From assembly GCF_001659605.2 (NCBI RefSeq), contig NC_035162.2, positions 9,195,248 through 9,259,247 on the forward strand: a stretch of 64,000 nucleotides of DNA, given 5' to 3'. The position numbers and the translations under genes are program-made. This DNA comes from Manihot esculenta (lineage: Eukaryota; Streptophyta; Magnoliopsida; Malpighiales; Euphorbiaceae). Below the pieces are notes generated by a model. The model ran no database searches, had not been told where the DNA came from, and was given only the letters and a program-made list of their open reading frames with translations. Shown piece by piece: positions 50,801 through 61,980 of the stretch (position 1 is the stretch's first letter; each line of letters opens with the position of its first letter).

Positions 50801-53800
50801 CTGATACACTTGTGAGCAAAGGTTTATCTGTAACAACAGTTCGCAAGGTATTTGTCAGTTTCTTATATTGTAATTATGACACCAACGGTAGGGTCGAAGG
50901 GCTAAATGCACTAATTCTCTTGCTCTCTATCTTTTACTCCCTTGTCTGTTTACACTGCTTCCTACAAGATTCATGGAACAAATGCATAGGTCAGGTCCCC
51001 TCATTCAATTCTGTATGGATAACAGACCCTGTATTCTCCTGTGCAGATCATGCAAACAATCGGGTTTCTTGGCCCTGCCTTTTTCCTAACTCAGTTGAGC
51101 CATGTTAATTCTCCTGCAATGGCTGTACTGTGCATGGCTTGTAGTCAGGTTTGCTTCTTGGTGTATGACATTTAAATGCAATAAAAAGGTCCACAGTAGT
51201 TCTTACTTGAATTGCCTCATTTTTGTTCTAAAATGACCTTGAAATTGAATTAGGTCAAATACAATTTTACACCCTTAAACTTTAATGTGGCACCCTGAAC
51301 TTTAAAAATATTACATGATCCGCATGAACAATTTAAAAAGTGGAATTAAGGGCAATCTTATTACAAAATAGCATCAACTATAAAGTGGAATTAGTTACTA
51401 ACCTGACAATAATGATCATGTATATTTTATAAATTCAATTCAACAAATTAAATCTACCACAAAGGACAAGACCTTTTTGAGTATTGTGGTTTGTTAATGA
51501 ATCGGGTGGCTCCAACTTGTTTCCTACGGGTAGCTATTTTTTCACAGACCCACTAGTTCGGTATAATTTTTTTGATCGAGAGTGACTCTAATACTAATTA
51601 TAACAGCTCAATCTAAATTCACCCAGATAACTTTGGAACTCATTTTTTATCTCTTAAATCGATTAATTCAAGTTATTTAATAGTTTTTAAGTTTAGCTAA
51701 TATATATATTTGCTTAACTATTTTCTAAGGTTGATGTGGGGCCAATTCCTCTAAGAAATTGTGTTGTGCTGTTGGTACTAATTTAGTAATTGTATTGGGA
51801 TTGCGACAAGGATGTTGCAAAATTTTGTAGGGAGAATTTGTGGGACCCAACAGCAAAACACAATTCCTTAGGGGGATTTGATCCATATGGACCGTGGAAA
51901 ATAATTAAGCAAATATATATATTAATTAAGTTTAAAAATTACTAAATAATTTAAATTAATTATTTTAGATCAAGTAAAAAATTAATTTAAAAATTATTTG
52001 GATTAATTTAGATCGGACCGTTGGATTAAAATTTACTTCATATTTTCTAGACCCAAAGAATATCCTCTGATTTAAATTTCTAACCGAGATTGTAAAGTTA
52101 TGTTAATTCTACTTTTAAATAGTTTAAATGTATGGGAAATTAAAAGTTTTGGGTGACAAGTTTTTTTTTTGTTAAAGTTTAGGGGCGTGCAAAGTCGTAC
52201 TTTGGCCAACTAAATTATATTTATGTACTTTTGAGTATTTCATGTTATTTGATCTCAAGTGTTGATTTGTAAGTTTTATATAAGTGACTTCACTAGGTGC
52301 AGATTTAATTTGTCCCATCTTTTTCTTAAGTAGGGTACTGACGCATTTTCCCAGTCTGGTCTATATTCAAATCATCAAGATATTGCACCTAGATATTCTG
52401 TAAGTATTTGTTCTTTTTGTACTTCATGGATGTTCACTTTTTTTGTTTCACTGATGTTCTGGAAAATTTTAATGTCCATTTTTTTGGACTGGGAATTATA
52501 TTGTTAGAATTTTTGATGCTGCCTAATTGCTGGTTTTGCATTGCATCATAGTGTTGCTCCTTCCTTTCAAGGGAAATAACTAACGGTTTTGTTTTGTGTC
52601 TGATATGTCTTTTAGGGAGTGTTGCTTGGTCTATCCAATACGGCTGGAGTACTAGCAGGAGTCTTTGGAACAGCAGCTACTGGTTACATCTTGCAACATG
52701 GTAAAAATATATTCTAACATTCATTAAAGCAAGCAAATATTTTTCTGCCTTGAACGTAAAGCTGGCCAAGCTGCACCTAGCTTGGTTATTTCACTCTGAG
52801 TTTGGACCATTTCGACTCAGGTTCAAATTGACTGCATGAGTAGTTTATTCCTTTGATTAGAGGGCGTAAGAGTATAATAGTCAGGGGCGTGCTGAATGTT
52901 GGAATACGTTCTATATCGCAGATTACGAATAATTAAAATTATATATAATAACTAGCAGGAAAGTATTAAATAATTTGGGCTAACCATTTTGATCCAAGTG
53001 GAAAATAGGTCCAAAAATTATTTGGATCAGTTTCGGTCGAACTGTTTCAATTGATATTAGACTCACCTGAATCAGAAAAATTATGCAGAGTTAGTAGACT
53101 TGCGAGAAAATAACTACCTCCGTGAGACGAGGTGGAACTGTCCAAGGTACTAACGAATCATCATATCTAGAGTTCACTGACTTAGCAATTGTATCCGATT
53201 TAGTTGCGACGCAATTGTATCCGATTCAGTTGCGACGAGAACGTCGCAAATTTAGGAGGAGAGAGTGTAATAGTCATCTAGTTGCTTAATTGTATCCGAT
53301 TCAGTTGCAGAAATGACTATTCGTGTGAGACGAGATGGAGCCACCCGAGGTATTAGCGAACCACAATATCTGAGAGTTCGATCTTGACTTAGCAATTGTA
53401 TCCGATTTAGTTACGATAATAACGTCGCAGATTTAGCAGGAGAGAGTGTATTAGTTAGCTGCTTGTTTAACGTGAGAAGACATTCCACATTGGAATTGTG
53501 TATAATAGGTTACACGAAACTACTAAATAACTTGTTAACTATTTTGAGTCAAGTAGAAGGAAGGATGTAATAGTCGGCTGCATGCTTGCTTAATGTGGGA
53601 AGACGTTCCACATCGGCGGATTACAAAAAATTAAAATTGCATATAATAAGTAGCACGAAACTACTAAATAATTTGAATTAACCATTTTAAGTTAAATGAA
53701 AGTGGATCCAAAAATTATTTGGATCAGTTTCGGCCAAGTTTCTAGTCAAATGTTTTAATTCAACCATTCTTGCAGTTTGCTGGTAAAACTATGATTTGGC

Positions 53801-54184
53801 CTTCGAGGATCAACCTTTTTCTTAGTAGTTATATATATAACCAACTTTTAGAAACCAAGGATTATTATATATTCGATCTTGAAATAAAAATCAATGTTGG
53901 ATACACATGCCTTATTTCAACAGAACAGGTAAGAAAAAGGTCCTCACAGCCTGCTTTTATTGTCTTCATTTTCAAGCTTTCTTGAAAGTTTCATGGTGGG
54001 GTGGCTTTCATAATTCACCTTCTTTATTGAAATTTGGGGAGTGAAAATTAGTTGATACTTAAATTTTTTCTCATATGCCTTCTCAGGTTCTTGGGATGAT
54101 GTTTTCAAGGTTTCAGTTGGGCTGTACTTGGTTGGAACCGTTGTCTGGAACCTCTTTTCGACTGGTGAGAAAATATTGGATTAA
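47887..54184 (+). CDS. PHT4;1: Chloroplast thylakoid phosphate transporter PHT4;1 (ANTR1)
   Basis: Ten phase-consistent exons: 47887-48297, 48560-48667, 48859-49014, 49181-49396, 49600-49809, 50710-50847, 51047-51148, 52334-52399, 52616-52700 and 54087-54184. They encode 529 residues. An N-terminal plastid transit peptide of about 90 residues ([17 protein letters not shown], Ser/Arg-rich) precedes [20 protein letters not shown]. The major-facilitator core then carries [60 protein letters not shown] and [20 protein letters not shown]. The protein is nearly collinear with Arabidopsis PHT4;1 (At2g29650), including the ending [13 protein letters not shown]4;1 exports Pi (Na+- or H+-coupled) across the thylakoid membrane and supports ATP synthesis and photosynthesis; that role is by orthology. 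Introns 7 and 9 are unusually large and hold repeats. Confidence 0.96.
51603..52020. repeat. Long inverted repeat (foldback) in PHT4;1 intron 7
   Basis: The left arm is about 51603-51776 and the right arm about 51843-52020, with a loop of about 66 bases. Each arm is about 175 bp and imperfect. Paired landmarks, outside to inside, are CAATCTAAATT with AATTTAGATCG, GTTATTTAATAGTTTTTAAG with its complement near 51930, TTAGCTAATATATATATTTG with CAAATATATATATTAATTAA, and AATTCCTCTAAGAAATTGTG with CACAATTCCTTAGGGGGAT. No transposase and no clear target duplication were seen. It could be a MITE or foldback element, or an inverted duplication of a dispersed repeat. Transcribed as intron RNA, it would fold into a long hairpin. 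Confidence 0.8.
52872..53745. repeat. Cluster of diverged direct repeats in PHT4;1 intron 9
   Basis: Three related units (about 52872-53045, 53446-53570 and 53565-53745) share TAATAGTC or TTAGTTAGC, a CG-containing GAAGACGTTCCACATCGG-type block, a GCA(C)GAAACTACTAAATAA block and CCAAAAATTATTTGGATCAG with TTTCGG. Between them, TTGTATCCGATTTAGTTGCG or variants occurs four times (about 53188, 53214, 53289 and 53395), twice followed by AACGTCGCA. The ACTAAATAATTT...AAAATTATTTGGAT portion also matches the right arm of the intron 7 foldback. This is probably nested copies of one dispersed, possibly LTR-derived, repeat. Confidence 0.7.
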
Positions 54185-54969
54185 CTTTCTTGTAGGTTGA
54201 TCTTTAGTACACAGCTCAGCCTTCCCATTCACGAGTCTATAGAGAAGAGTTGAACGATTGAAGATTGATTTGGGAAGAAAATGAATGAGCAAGATAAATC
54301 TGAGGGATATCCCATTATAAAATTCTGGGTCTGGAGCACTAGGCAAATTTTGTAAATGCCATCGAAGAGCTCGATTGTTGAATTCCATTAATGCCAATGC
54401 CAAAGTCCATAATGAATAGTTGCATTCATACTCATGAAGGAAGAATACATTTGTAAAGTATCTCAGGCTCCCCGCCAGGGCTTGTAAATGATGTAATCAA
54501 TATTTCAAAAAAAAAAAATCAAATTTACTTTACATTTTCCCCTATACTATTTTAGCTAATCTATTTTATTAATGCTGCTGTTTATTGTGTACAATTACAA
54601 AAAAAAAAAAAAAAAATCCCACTAATGCGAATTGTAATGTGTATATGGATTAATAAAAATTATTAATTAGTATAATGTTACAGAATTATGATTATTTTGT
54701 TCATAAGAGTATAAAGTGTATCTTTATTGATCGACTTATACGAAAACTCATATGAGTTGATATACCACCAATCAATATGTAGAGTAGCAAATATATAAAC
54801 AACAAAAGTGAACATTTGAAATCAAAACAATTATGCAACCTACGTACCCTTCAACCTTCATCACCAACAGAGGGAAGAAGATTTATGATTGAATCACTAT
54901 ATAACCCCGCCGTCTACTGTGAAGCCACCAACTCACTGTTGAGAGAGACACACCCAGAAAACACCAATC
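54185..54969. other. Intergenic between convergent PHT4;1 and CYP86A1
   Basis: It contains the 3' UTRs of both genes. An A-rich run at 54598-54617 may mark the boundary. There is no coding signal. Confidence 0.6.
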
Positions 54970-56505
54970 CTATGTCAGCGTACGAGGATGTAAGAATACA
55001 CGAAGCCCATTCTTCATGAACAAAGTAAGAGACATCTTCTGCTGCACACTGTGGCCCGGAACCAGAGATAACCGGTAACGCAAAAGCACAGCTGAAGCCA
55101 CAGACTTCATTTGCAGGTAAGCCAAGTCCTTCCCTAGACAAGTTCTTGGTCCAGCATTAAAAGATACGAACTTGTAGCTATCTTTAGGAGGTTCAAATCG
55201 GTTCCCTTCCAGTGACAGCCACCGCTCCGGCTTGAATTCCATGCAATCCTCACCCCATATGCTCTCCATTCTTCCTACAGAATATATAGAATATGTAACA
55301 GTTGAACCTGCAGGTACAAATGTGCCGTCCGGCAAAACATCATCTGCTACAACATATTTGAAATCCTGAGGGACTGAGGGGTATAGACGCAGTGTTTCTG
55401 CTAATGCTGCTTTAAGATAGACCAATTTATCGGCTTCATCAAAGTCCAGAGGCTCATCAAGCCATTTCTGGTGATCATTGCCACGCGTTTTTTCAAGTGT
55501 GGTTGATATTTCCTTCACAATCTTTGCTTCAACTTCAGGGTGGTTCATGACTAGCCAGAAGAACCAGCTAAGAGCAACTGAGGAGGTGTCGCGGCCGGCT
55601 AGGACGAAGTTTAGAGCGATTCGTTGGAGAACTGCGATTGGAAAGAGATTACCATCAGCGTCTTTTTTCTTCATGAATCGAGATAATAAGTCATCCGATG
55701 GATTTCCTTTTCTTGCTGCTATGGCATCGTCCATGTAGTTCTCGACAACTTTGAGGCTCTTCTTTAGTCTCTTCTCTGCTCCAATTCCTAAAATCTTCTC
55801 AACTCTCCATAAGAAACCAGGGTAAAGAAGCCGTTGAAGGGTAGCTTCAGTCGCTGTATCAAATGCAATAGCGAATGGGTTTTCTGGCAATTCTGGAGAG
55901 AGCGTTTGGGGATCTTTCCCAAAGGTGAGTCCACATATGTTATCGAAGGTTAACCGGAGCAGCAAGTCTTGCAAGTCCACCGAGAGCTTCTCAGAAGCTG
56001 CTTTGTCTAAAATGCTCCATAAACGATTCTTTATCGTCCTGTTCACCCACCGAGCCATGGCTTGCCTCAAAGTCCTTGTAGTGAACTCTAGAGCTGCAGT
56101 TTTCCGTTGTATAAGCCATGTATCTCCATCACTGTTAAAGATCCCTTGACCCAAAAGATCATGGAACGCAGTTTGCCAGTGAGGGCCCTTGGGATAATTA
56201 TCAAACCGAGTTCGAAGAATATGCTCCATGTTCTTGGGATGGCAAGTGACTGTATAGAATCCTTGCCTGCGAGCCAGGAATGGAAGAGCTACAGTACACG
56301 TTTGGTAAGTTGATGCATCACCAATTGCCCGAAGATTACTAGCGATCCAGTCATGGATCAGTCTCCTGTTCTTGAAGAGAACCGGGAGACTTCCCACTAG
56401 CGGCCATACCTTAGGACCAGTAAGTTTACGAGCTAGGAGATAAAACCAAAAGAGATAAGCAGATGTAGCAGCTGCCAAGGTAAAAAAGAAAGGTAAGGTC
56501 TCCAT
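54970..56505 (-). CDS. CYP86A1: Cytochrome P450 fatty-acid omega-hydroxylase CYP86A1
   Basis: An intronless frame of 511 residues, near the 513 of Arabidopsis CYP86A1. An N-terminal membrane anchor ([20 protein letters not shown]) is followed by a Pro-containing hinge. P450 motifs are in order: I-helix AGRDTS (303-308), K-helix ETLR (370-373), PERW (426-429) and haem loop [10 protein letters not shown] (449-458) with Cys456 as the iron ligand. AGRDTSS replaces the commoner A/GGxDTT, normal for the CYP86 clan. The N-terminus and ending match the CYP86A1 subgroup rather than the longer CYP86A2/4/7/8 proteins. It acts at the endoplasmic reticulum, omega-hydroxylating C16-C18 fatty acids for root suberin; the function is by orthology. 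A possible TATA element (TATATAG on the minus strand) lies near 56552-56560, just upstream of the ATG. Confidence 0.95.
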   Translation of the reverse strand: METLPFFFTLAAATSAYLFWFYLLARKLTGPKVWPLVGSLPVLFKNRRLIHDWIASNLRAIGDASTYQTCTVALPFLARRQGFYTVTCHPKNMEHILRTRFDNYPKGPHWQTAFHDLLGQGIFNSDGDTWLIQRKTAALEFTTRTLRQAMARWVNRTIKNRLWSILDKAASEKLSVDLQDLLLRLTFDNICGLTFGKDPQTLSPELPENPFAIAFDTATEATLQRLLYPGFLWRVEKILGIGAEKRLKKSLKVVENYMDDAIAARKGNPSDDLLSRFMKKKDADGNLFPIAVLQRIALNFVLAGRDTSSVALSWFFWLVMNHPEVEAKIVKEISTTLEKTRGNDHQKWLDEPLDFDEADKLVYLKAALAETLRLYPSVPQDFKYVVADDVLPDGTFVPAGSTVTYSIYSVGRMESIWGEDCMEFKPERWLSLEGNRFEPPKDSYKFVSFNAGPRTCLGKDLAYLQMKSVASAVLLRYRLSLVPGHSVQQKMSLTLFMKNGLRVFLHPRTLT

Positions 56506-58402
56506 GCAATTGATATTTGAGATTCAGGACACTGAGAGTGATGAGGTGTTATCTATATAAGATGATATTAAATGAAAATATTAGGAGGAAGTTGGTGGGA
56601 AATTCTGCAAATTTGGGTTGATGGGAGCTGTATGGGTGAATACACACGAAAACGAAGCAGACGGTGTTGTGGATTGATTTTTTGGGATCCATTGTTTCAT
56701 TTTCCTTAAAATATTAACTAAAAAATAACTTACCTGAAAGTGTAGTTTTCAGAAAAATTAACTTTTCTGAAATTAAACCATTTAAAATCAAAGGATGCTT
56801 TAGTAATTTTCATCAACTATTATATAAAGGGTTACGATTCTCCTTTCAATCCCCATGTGGGACTCTCACAAGGTGTGTTTAGTTTATTAATTGGCTGTTT
56901 TAATCTCTACACTCTCCTAATTGATTGCCGTCTCTTATTTTAGATTTTTACATAAAATTAAAAAAATATATAATTAAATCACCTAAAGTTGTAGTAAAAT
57001 CACAATCTAATTACTTTCAATTTCAATAATTCTCTCCCCATTAATCTATCAATAAAAAAATTAAATAGAATAATGAAGTGGGAGAAAAATAAATGATTAA
57101 ATGAGTTTTAAGAAATTGTAAAAGTCTTATAAGAAAAAGAAAGTTGTAAAAGTAATTATATTTAATAGAGATAATAATAAAATTAAAATAAATATTATCT
57201 CTTTCCTTTTTTTAAATAAAAAATTAGGGATTAGGGATTGAGAGAATAGTAACTCAGATGTATTACCACTAAAAAGTTTTGAGTATTATGTACTGTAATA
57301 TTTATCATTTAAAATTTTTATACCTAAACTAATTAATAAACTTAATTTTAGAAATAATCTTAAAAAATAAGAGAAAATATAATTTTTATTTGGTTCAGCA
57401 AACTAAGGAAACCTTTGTGTCTTTTACGATTATGTTTCCTTATTAATTATCTTTTAGATAGAAAGTCAAATTTGTGATTAAATAATGGTGTTTGTCTTAT
57501 TAATTATCATTCCAATAATTTTGAAATCGTACTCTAAAAGAGTTTGCCATCTTTATTAATTTCTTTAATTTCGATCATATGATATGTCCTTTTTTAAAGG
57601 AAAAATTATTAATTCAATTCAATTATTGAAAATTGAACCATAAGACTTTTGACTATAAAATGAGAAAACAAAAAGGAAAACTATTTTTGTGAAGAATAAG
57701 CTACCGTTCTTGCAAGAGTTCTAGAGATTAGCTTGCAATACAAATAGGATTAATTTAGTGAAATTTTATGTCTAAAAAAATATTGTCGAAACCTAATTTT
57801 ATCATGTTATTAAATCATATGTCCTAATGAATAAGGTTTCATGGAAGCTTTGGTGAAATTTTATGGGTAAATGATCTTGCAAGGTTGCTGTGTAGGGTTC
57901 CAGATGGAGAGTAGTTAGAGTGGGTTTAACCACAATTGAGAAAATGGGTTTGCTAAAAGAAAAAATTCCAAAAAAAAATAAAGAAAATAAACAAGCTGAG
58001 AGACATAAAGAGAAGTGATTGGAGTCTCTAGGGTTCAACAGTTTATTGGTTTAATTCCAAGAAAAGAAAAGGTTGAAAGGAAGAAATCAATTGCCCTTTC
58101 TTAGGGAAACTGACACCAACCCTTTGGAATAAATTTCTTTAAGCTATCCAATTGCAAAGTATCTTTTTTTTTTTTCTTTTTTTAACCATCTGATTTTAAA
58201 TAAAAAATGATTATACAATGCCAAAGAGACACTATTACAAAAAAATATATTTAAAATAACGATTATAAATTATCATTTTAATTTAATTATTAATATATTT
58301 TTACTATTAAATATAAATTGAACTCTAGGGTACAGAATGAAACTGACAAGAGGAAGAAACCTATGCCTTCATGCAACCAAAGGCCGATGGGATTATCATC
58401 AC
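56506..58402. other. CYP86A1 promoter side and AT-rich spacer
   Basis: The left 200 bases are the CYP86A1 5' flank. The middle (about 56720-57700) is low-complexity AT-rich. Near 57225, GGGATTAGGGATTGAG followed by AGTAACTCAGAT resembles sequence near 14700. No gene is supported. Confidence 0.5.
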
Positions 58403-58412
58403 GCCACGTGTC
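58403..58412 (+). promoter_or_regulatory. G-box upstream of TSP9
   Basis: GCCACGTGTC, with CACGTG at 58405-58410, lies about 305 bases upstream of the TSP9 start codon. It is identical over ten bases to the G-box of PHT4;1 and, on the other strand, to one upstream of the TPR gene. The regulatory role is inferred from the motif class. Confidence 0.55.
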
Positions 58413-58714
58413 AAATCTTCCTCCATATTTCCTTCCAATATAATTTTCTTATTTTCAAACTGAAAAAATTAAAAACCACTGGAAAAAGGGAGGAGCACAG
58501 CAATCAAGATAAGCCACTTGTGGAGAGCTCGTGGAACAAACACTTCCTCCATCTCTCAACTCCCATCCAACGGCTATAATTCCACTTCACCAACAGCCGA
58601 GGAAAAAAAAAATTTGTATTACCATATATCCATACTCCTCTCTACAGTTTCAGTGTCCTCAACTGTACATTTGAGAGGAAGAAAAGAAAGCAGAGGTAGC
58701 TTGTAGATAAGATA

Positions 58715-59005
58715 ATGGCTTCTCTCCCCATTGCCTTCGCTGCTCCTACCTTCAGAGTGTATGCAGCCACAGCAGCAAAGGAAGCAGGTGGCAGTAAAGA
58801 GGAAAAGGGTTTTCTTGATTGGATCCTTGGAAATCTGCAGAAGGAAGACCAGTTCTATGAGACTGATCCTATTCTCCAGAAAGTAGAGGGGAAGAATGGT
58901 GGTGGCACCACCAACGGCCGCAAGAACTCTGTCTCAGTCCCACAGAAGAAGAAGGGGAATGGGGGAGGCTTCGGTGGCTTTGGTGGGCTGTTCGCCAAGA
59001 AATGA
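58715..59005 (+). CDS. TSP9: Thylakoid soluble phosphoprotein TSP9
   Basis: A single-exon frame of 96 residues. A short transit peptide ([20 protein letters not shown]) precedes the mature basic protein. The conserved core is [20 protein letters not shown] then [10 protein letters not shown], followed by a Thr/Ser-rich stretch [16 protein letters not shown], where spinach TSP9 is phosphorylated on Thr, and the ending [13 protein letters not shown]9 is a plant-specific, largely disordered protein at the stromal face of thylakoids. It associates with LHCII and photosystem peripheries and is phosphorylated in the light, with proposed roles in state transitions. The position of the phospho-Thr residues here is inferred by alignment from memory. 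The glycine-rich insert [11 protein letters not shown] is longer than I recall for other species. Confidence 0.93.
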   Translation: MASLPIAFAAPTFRVYAATAAKEAGGSKEEKGFLDWILGNLQKEDQFYETDPILQKVEGKNGGGTTNGRKNSVSVPQKKKGNGGGFGGFGGLFAKK

Positions 59006-60030
59006 AATATAGAGATATTAGTCTTTTATCTTTGTGTGTCTGTCTCCATTTTGATGTCTTTGATAATTCTTAAAACTCTTTAAGTTGTATGTGTTCTCTC
59101 TCTGCACATCACTTTTCTGGTAAAATTTCTTCCTTGTCTGTGAAGCATGTGAATTCATTTGAAATCGCTTGCTGGGCCTTTGATTTCATATTACTGATTG
59201 ATCAACACTTTGACCATGAGTATGTTTATTGAAAATGGAAGGCTAGCAATGCTTGTAGATTAGAATCCATATGTAAATATGTGCAGAGAACTGTTCTTGA
59301 TGTAAATGTACAAAACATCAGGATTTGATCTTAAATCAATTAAACATCATCAACTTTTGCAAGACAATCTCAATCTCAAATCCAAAGGATCAAGTGGTAC
59401 TTGCCTAATGCAAATGTGAGGAAATATGTTCAATTAATTATCAGAATTTGAGAGCAAAATTAGAGTATTGTATCATGAAACATCCTAACAATCTAAGATG
59501 CTTTAATGTTCATCAGCATCCATTACTTACATATACACATGAACTAAAATGGCTTTCAAGTTTCCTAACATTTATCATGTTTTTTAAGTCTCAGAATCTT
59601 TTTTTTTTTTCTTCGACATCATCTAAAGGATTCATTCTTGTAATTTTTTTAATTCCTTGCACCTCAAAAAGCAAGAAAAGGATGCGAAAATGGCTAAATG
59701 AAAATAGAAAAGAGACCTGATTATGAATTGGGTACATGCATTCATTAAAATGGGAGTTTCCATAGGGACAAATGAGATGGTTTGGACAAACATGGAAGAA
59801 AGATGGGGCTATTGAAGTTGCAGGACAGCATGAAGAACATGGCATGCGTTGAGAAACTATCAAATAAAACAGCTTTTTCTTGTGCTATTTTTATTCTGAT
59901 ATGAAGTTTACCAAAATAAAGGGTTTCAGCTTGTGGAATCAGGTCTGCCTGAAACATTCCCAGTAGAACTGAAACTAACGAAATTCTCTCTCAAACTTTT
60001 AAAGGTTTTACCAAGAAAAGGGAGAAAAAT
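59006..60030. other. Intergenic between convergent TSP9 and the small basic-protein gene
   Basis: The left few hundred bases are TSP9 3' UTR and the right end is 3' UTR of the next gene. Open frames around 59448-59863 occur on both strands with no recognisable motif. Confidence 0.55.
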
Positions 60031-60408
60031 TTAACTAGGATTTTCAGCAATAGAATTTGACATCTGGAAAGAAGAAGAAGAAGAGGAGTTGATGAACTCA
60101 ATGCACTCTGATATGGCCTCGGTTCTGTGAGTATCAATGGGAGCTACAAAAGGCCTTGGTCTTCCTACAGATGAGGGTCTCCTCCAGTGTAGAGCTTTTG
60201 CCACCTTACTCTCAAGACGCTTGAGAAAGTACAAAGGCGAGAATTCTGACTTTTTAAGTAGTCTGAATCCACAACATCCAGAAAGCCCTATGTTCCCAGC
60301 AACTCTTTTACTAAAAGAGTTCTGTTTGTGGGAAATGGCTTTCTTGCTAATACTCGGCCTATGACAGTCTTGATTCTTCTTTGTGGACATGACTATAGCT
60401 CGTCTCAT
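60031..60408 (-). CDS. Small conserved plant protein, annotated 'josephin-like' in databases but lacking a Josephin domain
   Basis: A frame of 125 residues from the ATG at 60408 (MRRAIVMSTKKNQD); the next Met, at 60390, is an alternative. The frame continues upstream through a (CT)n tract that is almost certainly 5' UTR. The conserved part is GFRLLKKSEFSPLYFLKRLE then SKVAKALHW, and a C-terminal block RPFVAPIDTHRTEAISECIE followed by FINSSSSSSFQ. This pattern (FSP-x3-L-x-RL-x-KVA-AL, then D-HR-EAI-CIEFIN) belongs to a family of short basic plant proteins that I recall being labelled josephin-related. There is no catalytic Cys/His arrangement. No signal peptide was seen, and the function is unknown. 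Confidence 0.8.
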   Translation of the reverse strand: MRRAIVMSTKKNQDCHRPSISKKAISHKQNSFSKRVAGNIGLSGCCGFRLLKKSEFSPLYFLKRLESKVAKALHWRRPSSVGRPRPFVAPIDTHRTEAISECIEFINSSSSSSFQMSNSIAENPS

Positions 60409-60433
60409 TGATAGTTGGGTACGTGTGTGCAAA

Positions 60434-60434
<1 letters not shown>

Positions 60435-60466
<32 letters not shown>
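60435..60466. repeat. (GA)n microsatellite in the 5' UTR of the small basic-protein gene
   Basis: About 16 perfect GA units, which read as CT on the transcribed strand. They lie 27-58 bases upstream of the ATG at 60408. CT-rich leaders near the start site are common in plant genes. Confidence 0.9.
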
Positions 60467-60470
<4 letters not shown>

Positions 60471-61767
60471 GAGCAGAAAATAGGTGTGAAATGGGGCAGA
60501 ATTGCACTGGAGAGAGATTGGCATATATAAAGGAAGAGAACGCTGGAACAGTACCAAAAATGAAAAAGCCATTGGTTTAGAGGCAAGAAAAAGATGCTAG
60601 GAAAATTGCTGGTTGAGATGGTAAATGCATTACAGTCATCTGATTGTCACTTCAATATAAAAAGTAAAACATGAAAGGATCTTAAAAGCAAATTCAAATA
60701 ATTGAGTTTCTTGTGTCTTCTTTTCAAGGTGTATTTGTTGCAAAGTACCAGAAGAACATTGCCTATAATGTAAAGTCAGCAGTTTTCCTTCATAGAAAAG
60801 TTTGTTCAGTTTCTCTTTGTTCATTTCTTTCTAGTTATAACATTTCACAGTCTACATGAAATTGCACATAATAGAGACTAGATTTCTTAAGAGACACACA
60901 TGTCATGACAGATATAGGAAGATGCTCCTGCAAGACTACAAATGAAAGATACAGAGCTAGTATAATTTAGCGGGGACAAAGTTATCACTAAGTTGAGGTG
61001 TGAACAAAGAAAGCACTTATACCCCACACCCACACGAGGATCATAGGCAGTAGGCATCGACTAAATCACATGGTTGCAACTAAATCACATGGTTGCATCT
61101 AGCAGGAAAGTTCTTGACAAGAAGAGAGCTCTCTTGAAAAAACATGCACATGCCCATAAGGAATAGCTGAAAAGTAAAAGCAGTTTTGTAATACTCCTCA
61201 GAGATTTTCTTGCTTTTCCAGCTCCTAAGTTCATGGATGGTCCGAGAGAGAGAGAGAGAGGAAAGTTACTTGATATGATGTATATATATTTTCTAGAAAC
61301 TATGTATTTCCGTTATTTTAGCTTTTCCAAAAGGAGGTTCAAGATGGGCATTCTTTCGGTAAAATCTGCTAGGGCGGCTTATCCAATTTGCATGTAACAA
61401 TAGAACTTTTTGACTCGTGGAAATACTTGGGATAAACTTTCATTATTCAACTTGCAAAGATACCAAAATACAAAACAAGCGTCTGAAGCGGGTGCAAAGA
61501 AAATTGAAAAGTTGCATAGCAGGTATCAATATATGGTACATGATGGATCTAAAATTCCCAACCTAAACTTCCAAGACGAGAACCTTTCATATGGATTGAA
61601 ACAATAACAGAGTAAGATTACATAAACGAGGAAAACTTTTTCTTCTACATTATAAAACAGTGCATTATAATTGTGCAGATGCGTCTAAACATCATAAGTA
61701 GATCATATTGCCATTGATACATGATATTTTGTATTAACAACAAAGAATATTATATTAATACAATTCT

Positions 61768-61807
<40 letters not shown>

Positions 61808-61945
61808 CTCATAAAATTTAAAAACTAAAATCATGCTTCCATGACTGAATATAATCTGGCTTTGCTTTGCGTTCTTTTCTCTCTCCCCACCCCCACCCCC
61901 CCAACCCCCAATCCAGTCAAACAGAAGCTTTATGGAGCCAGCTCT

Positions 61946-61980
<35 letters not shown>

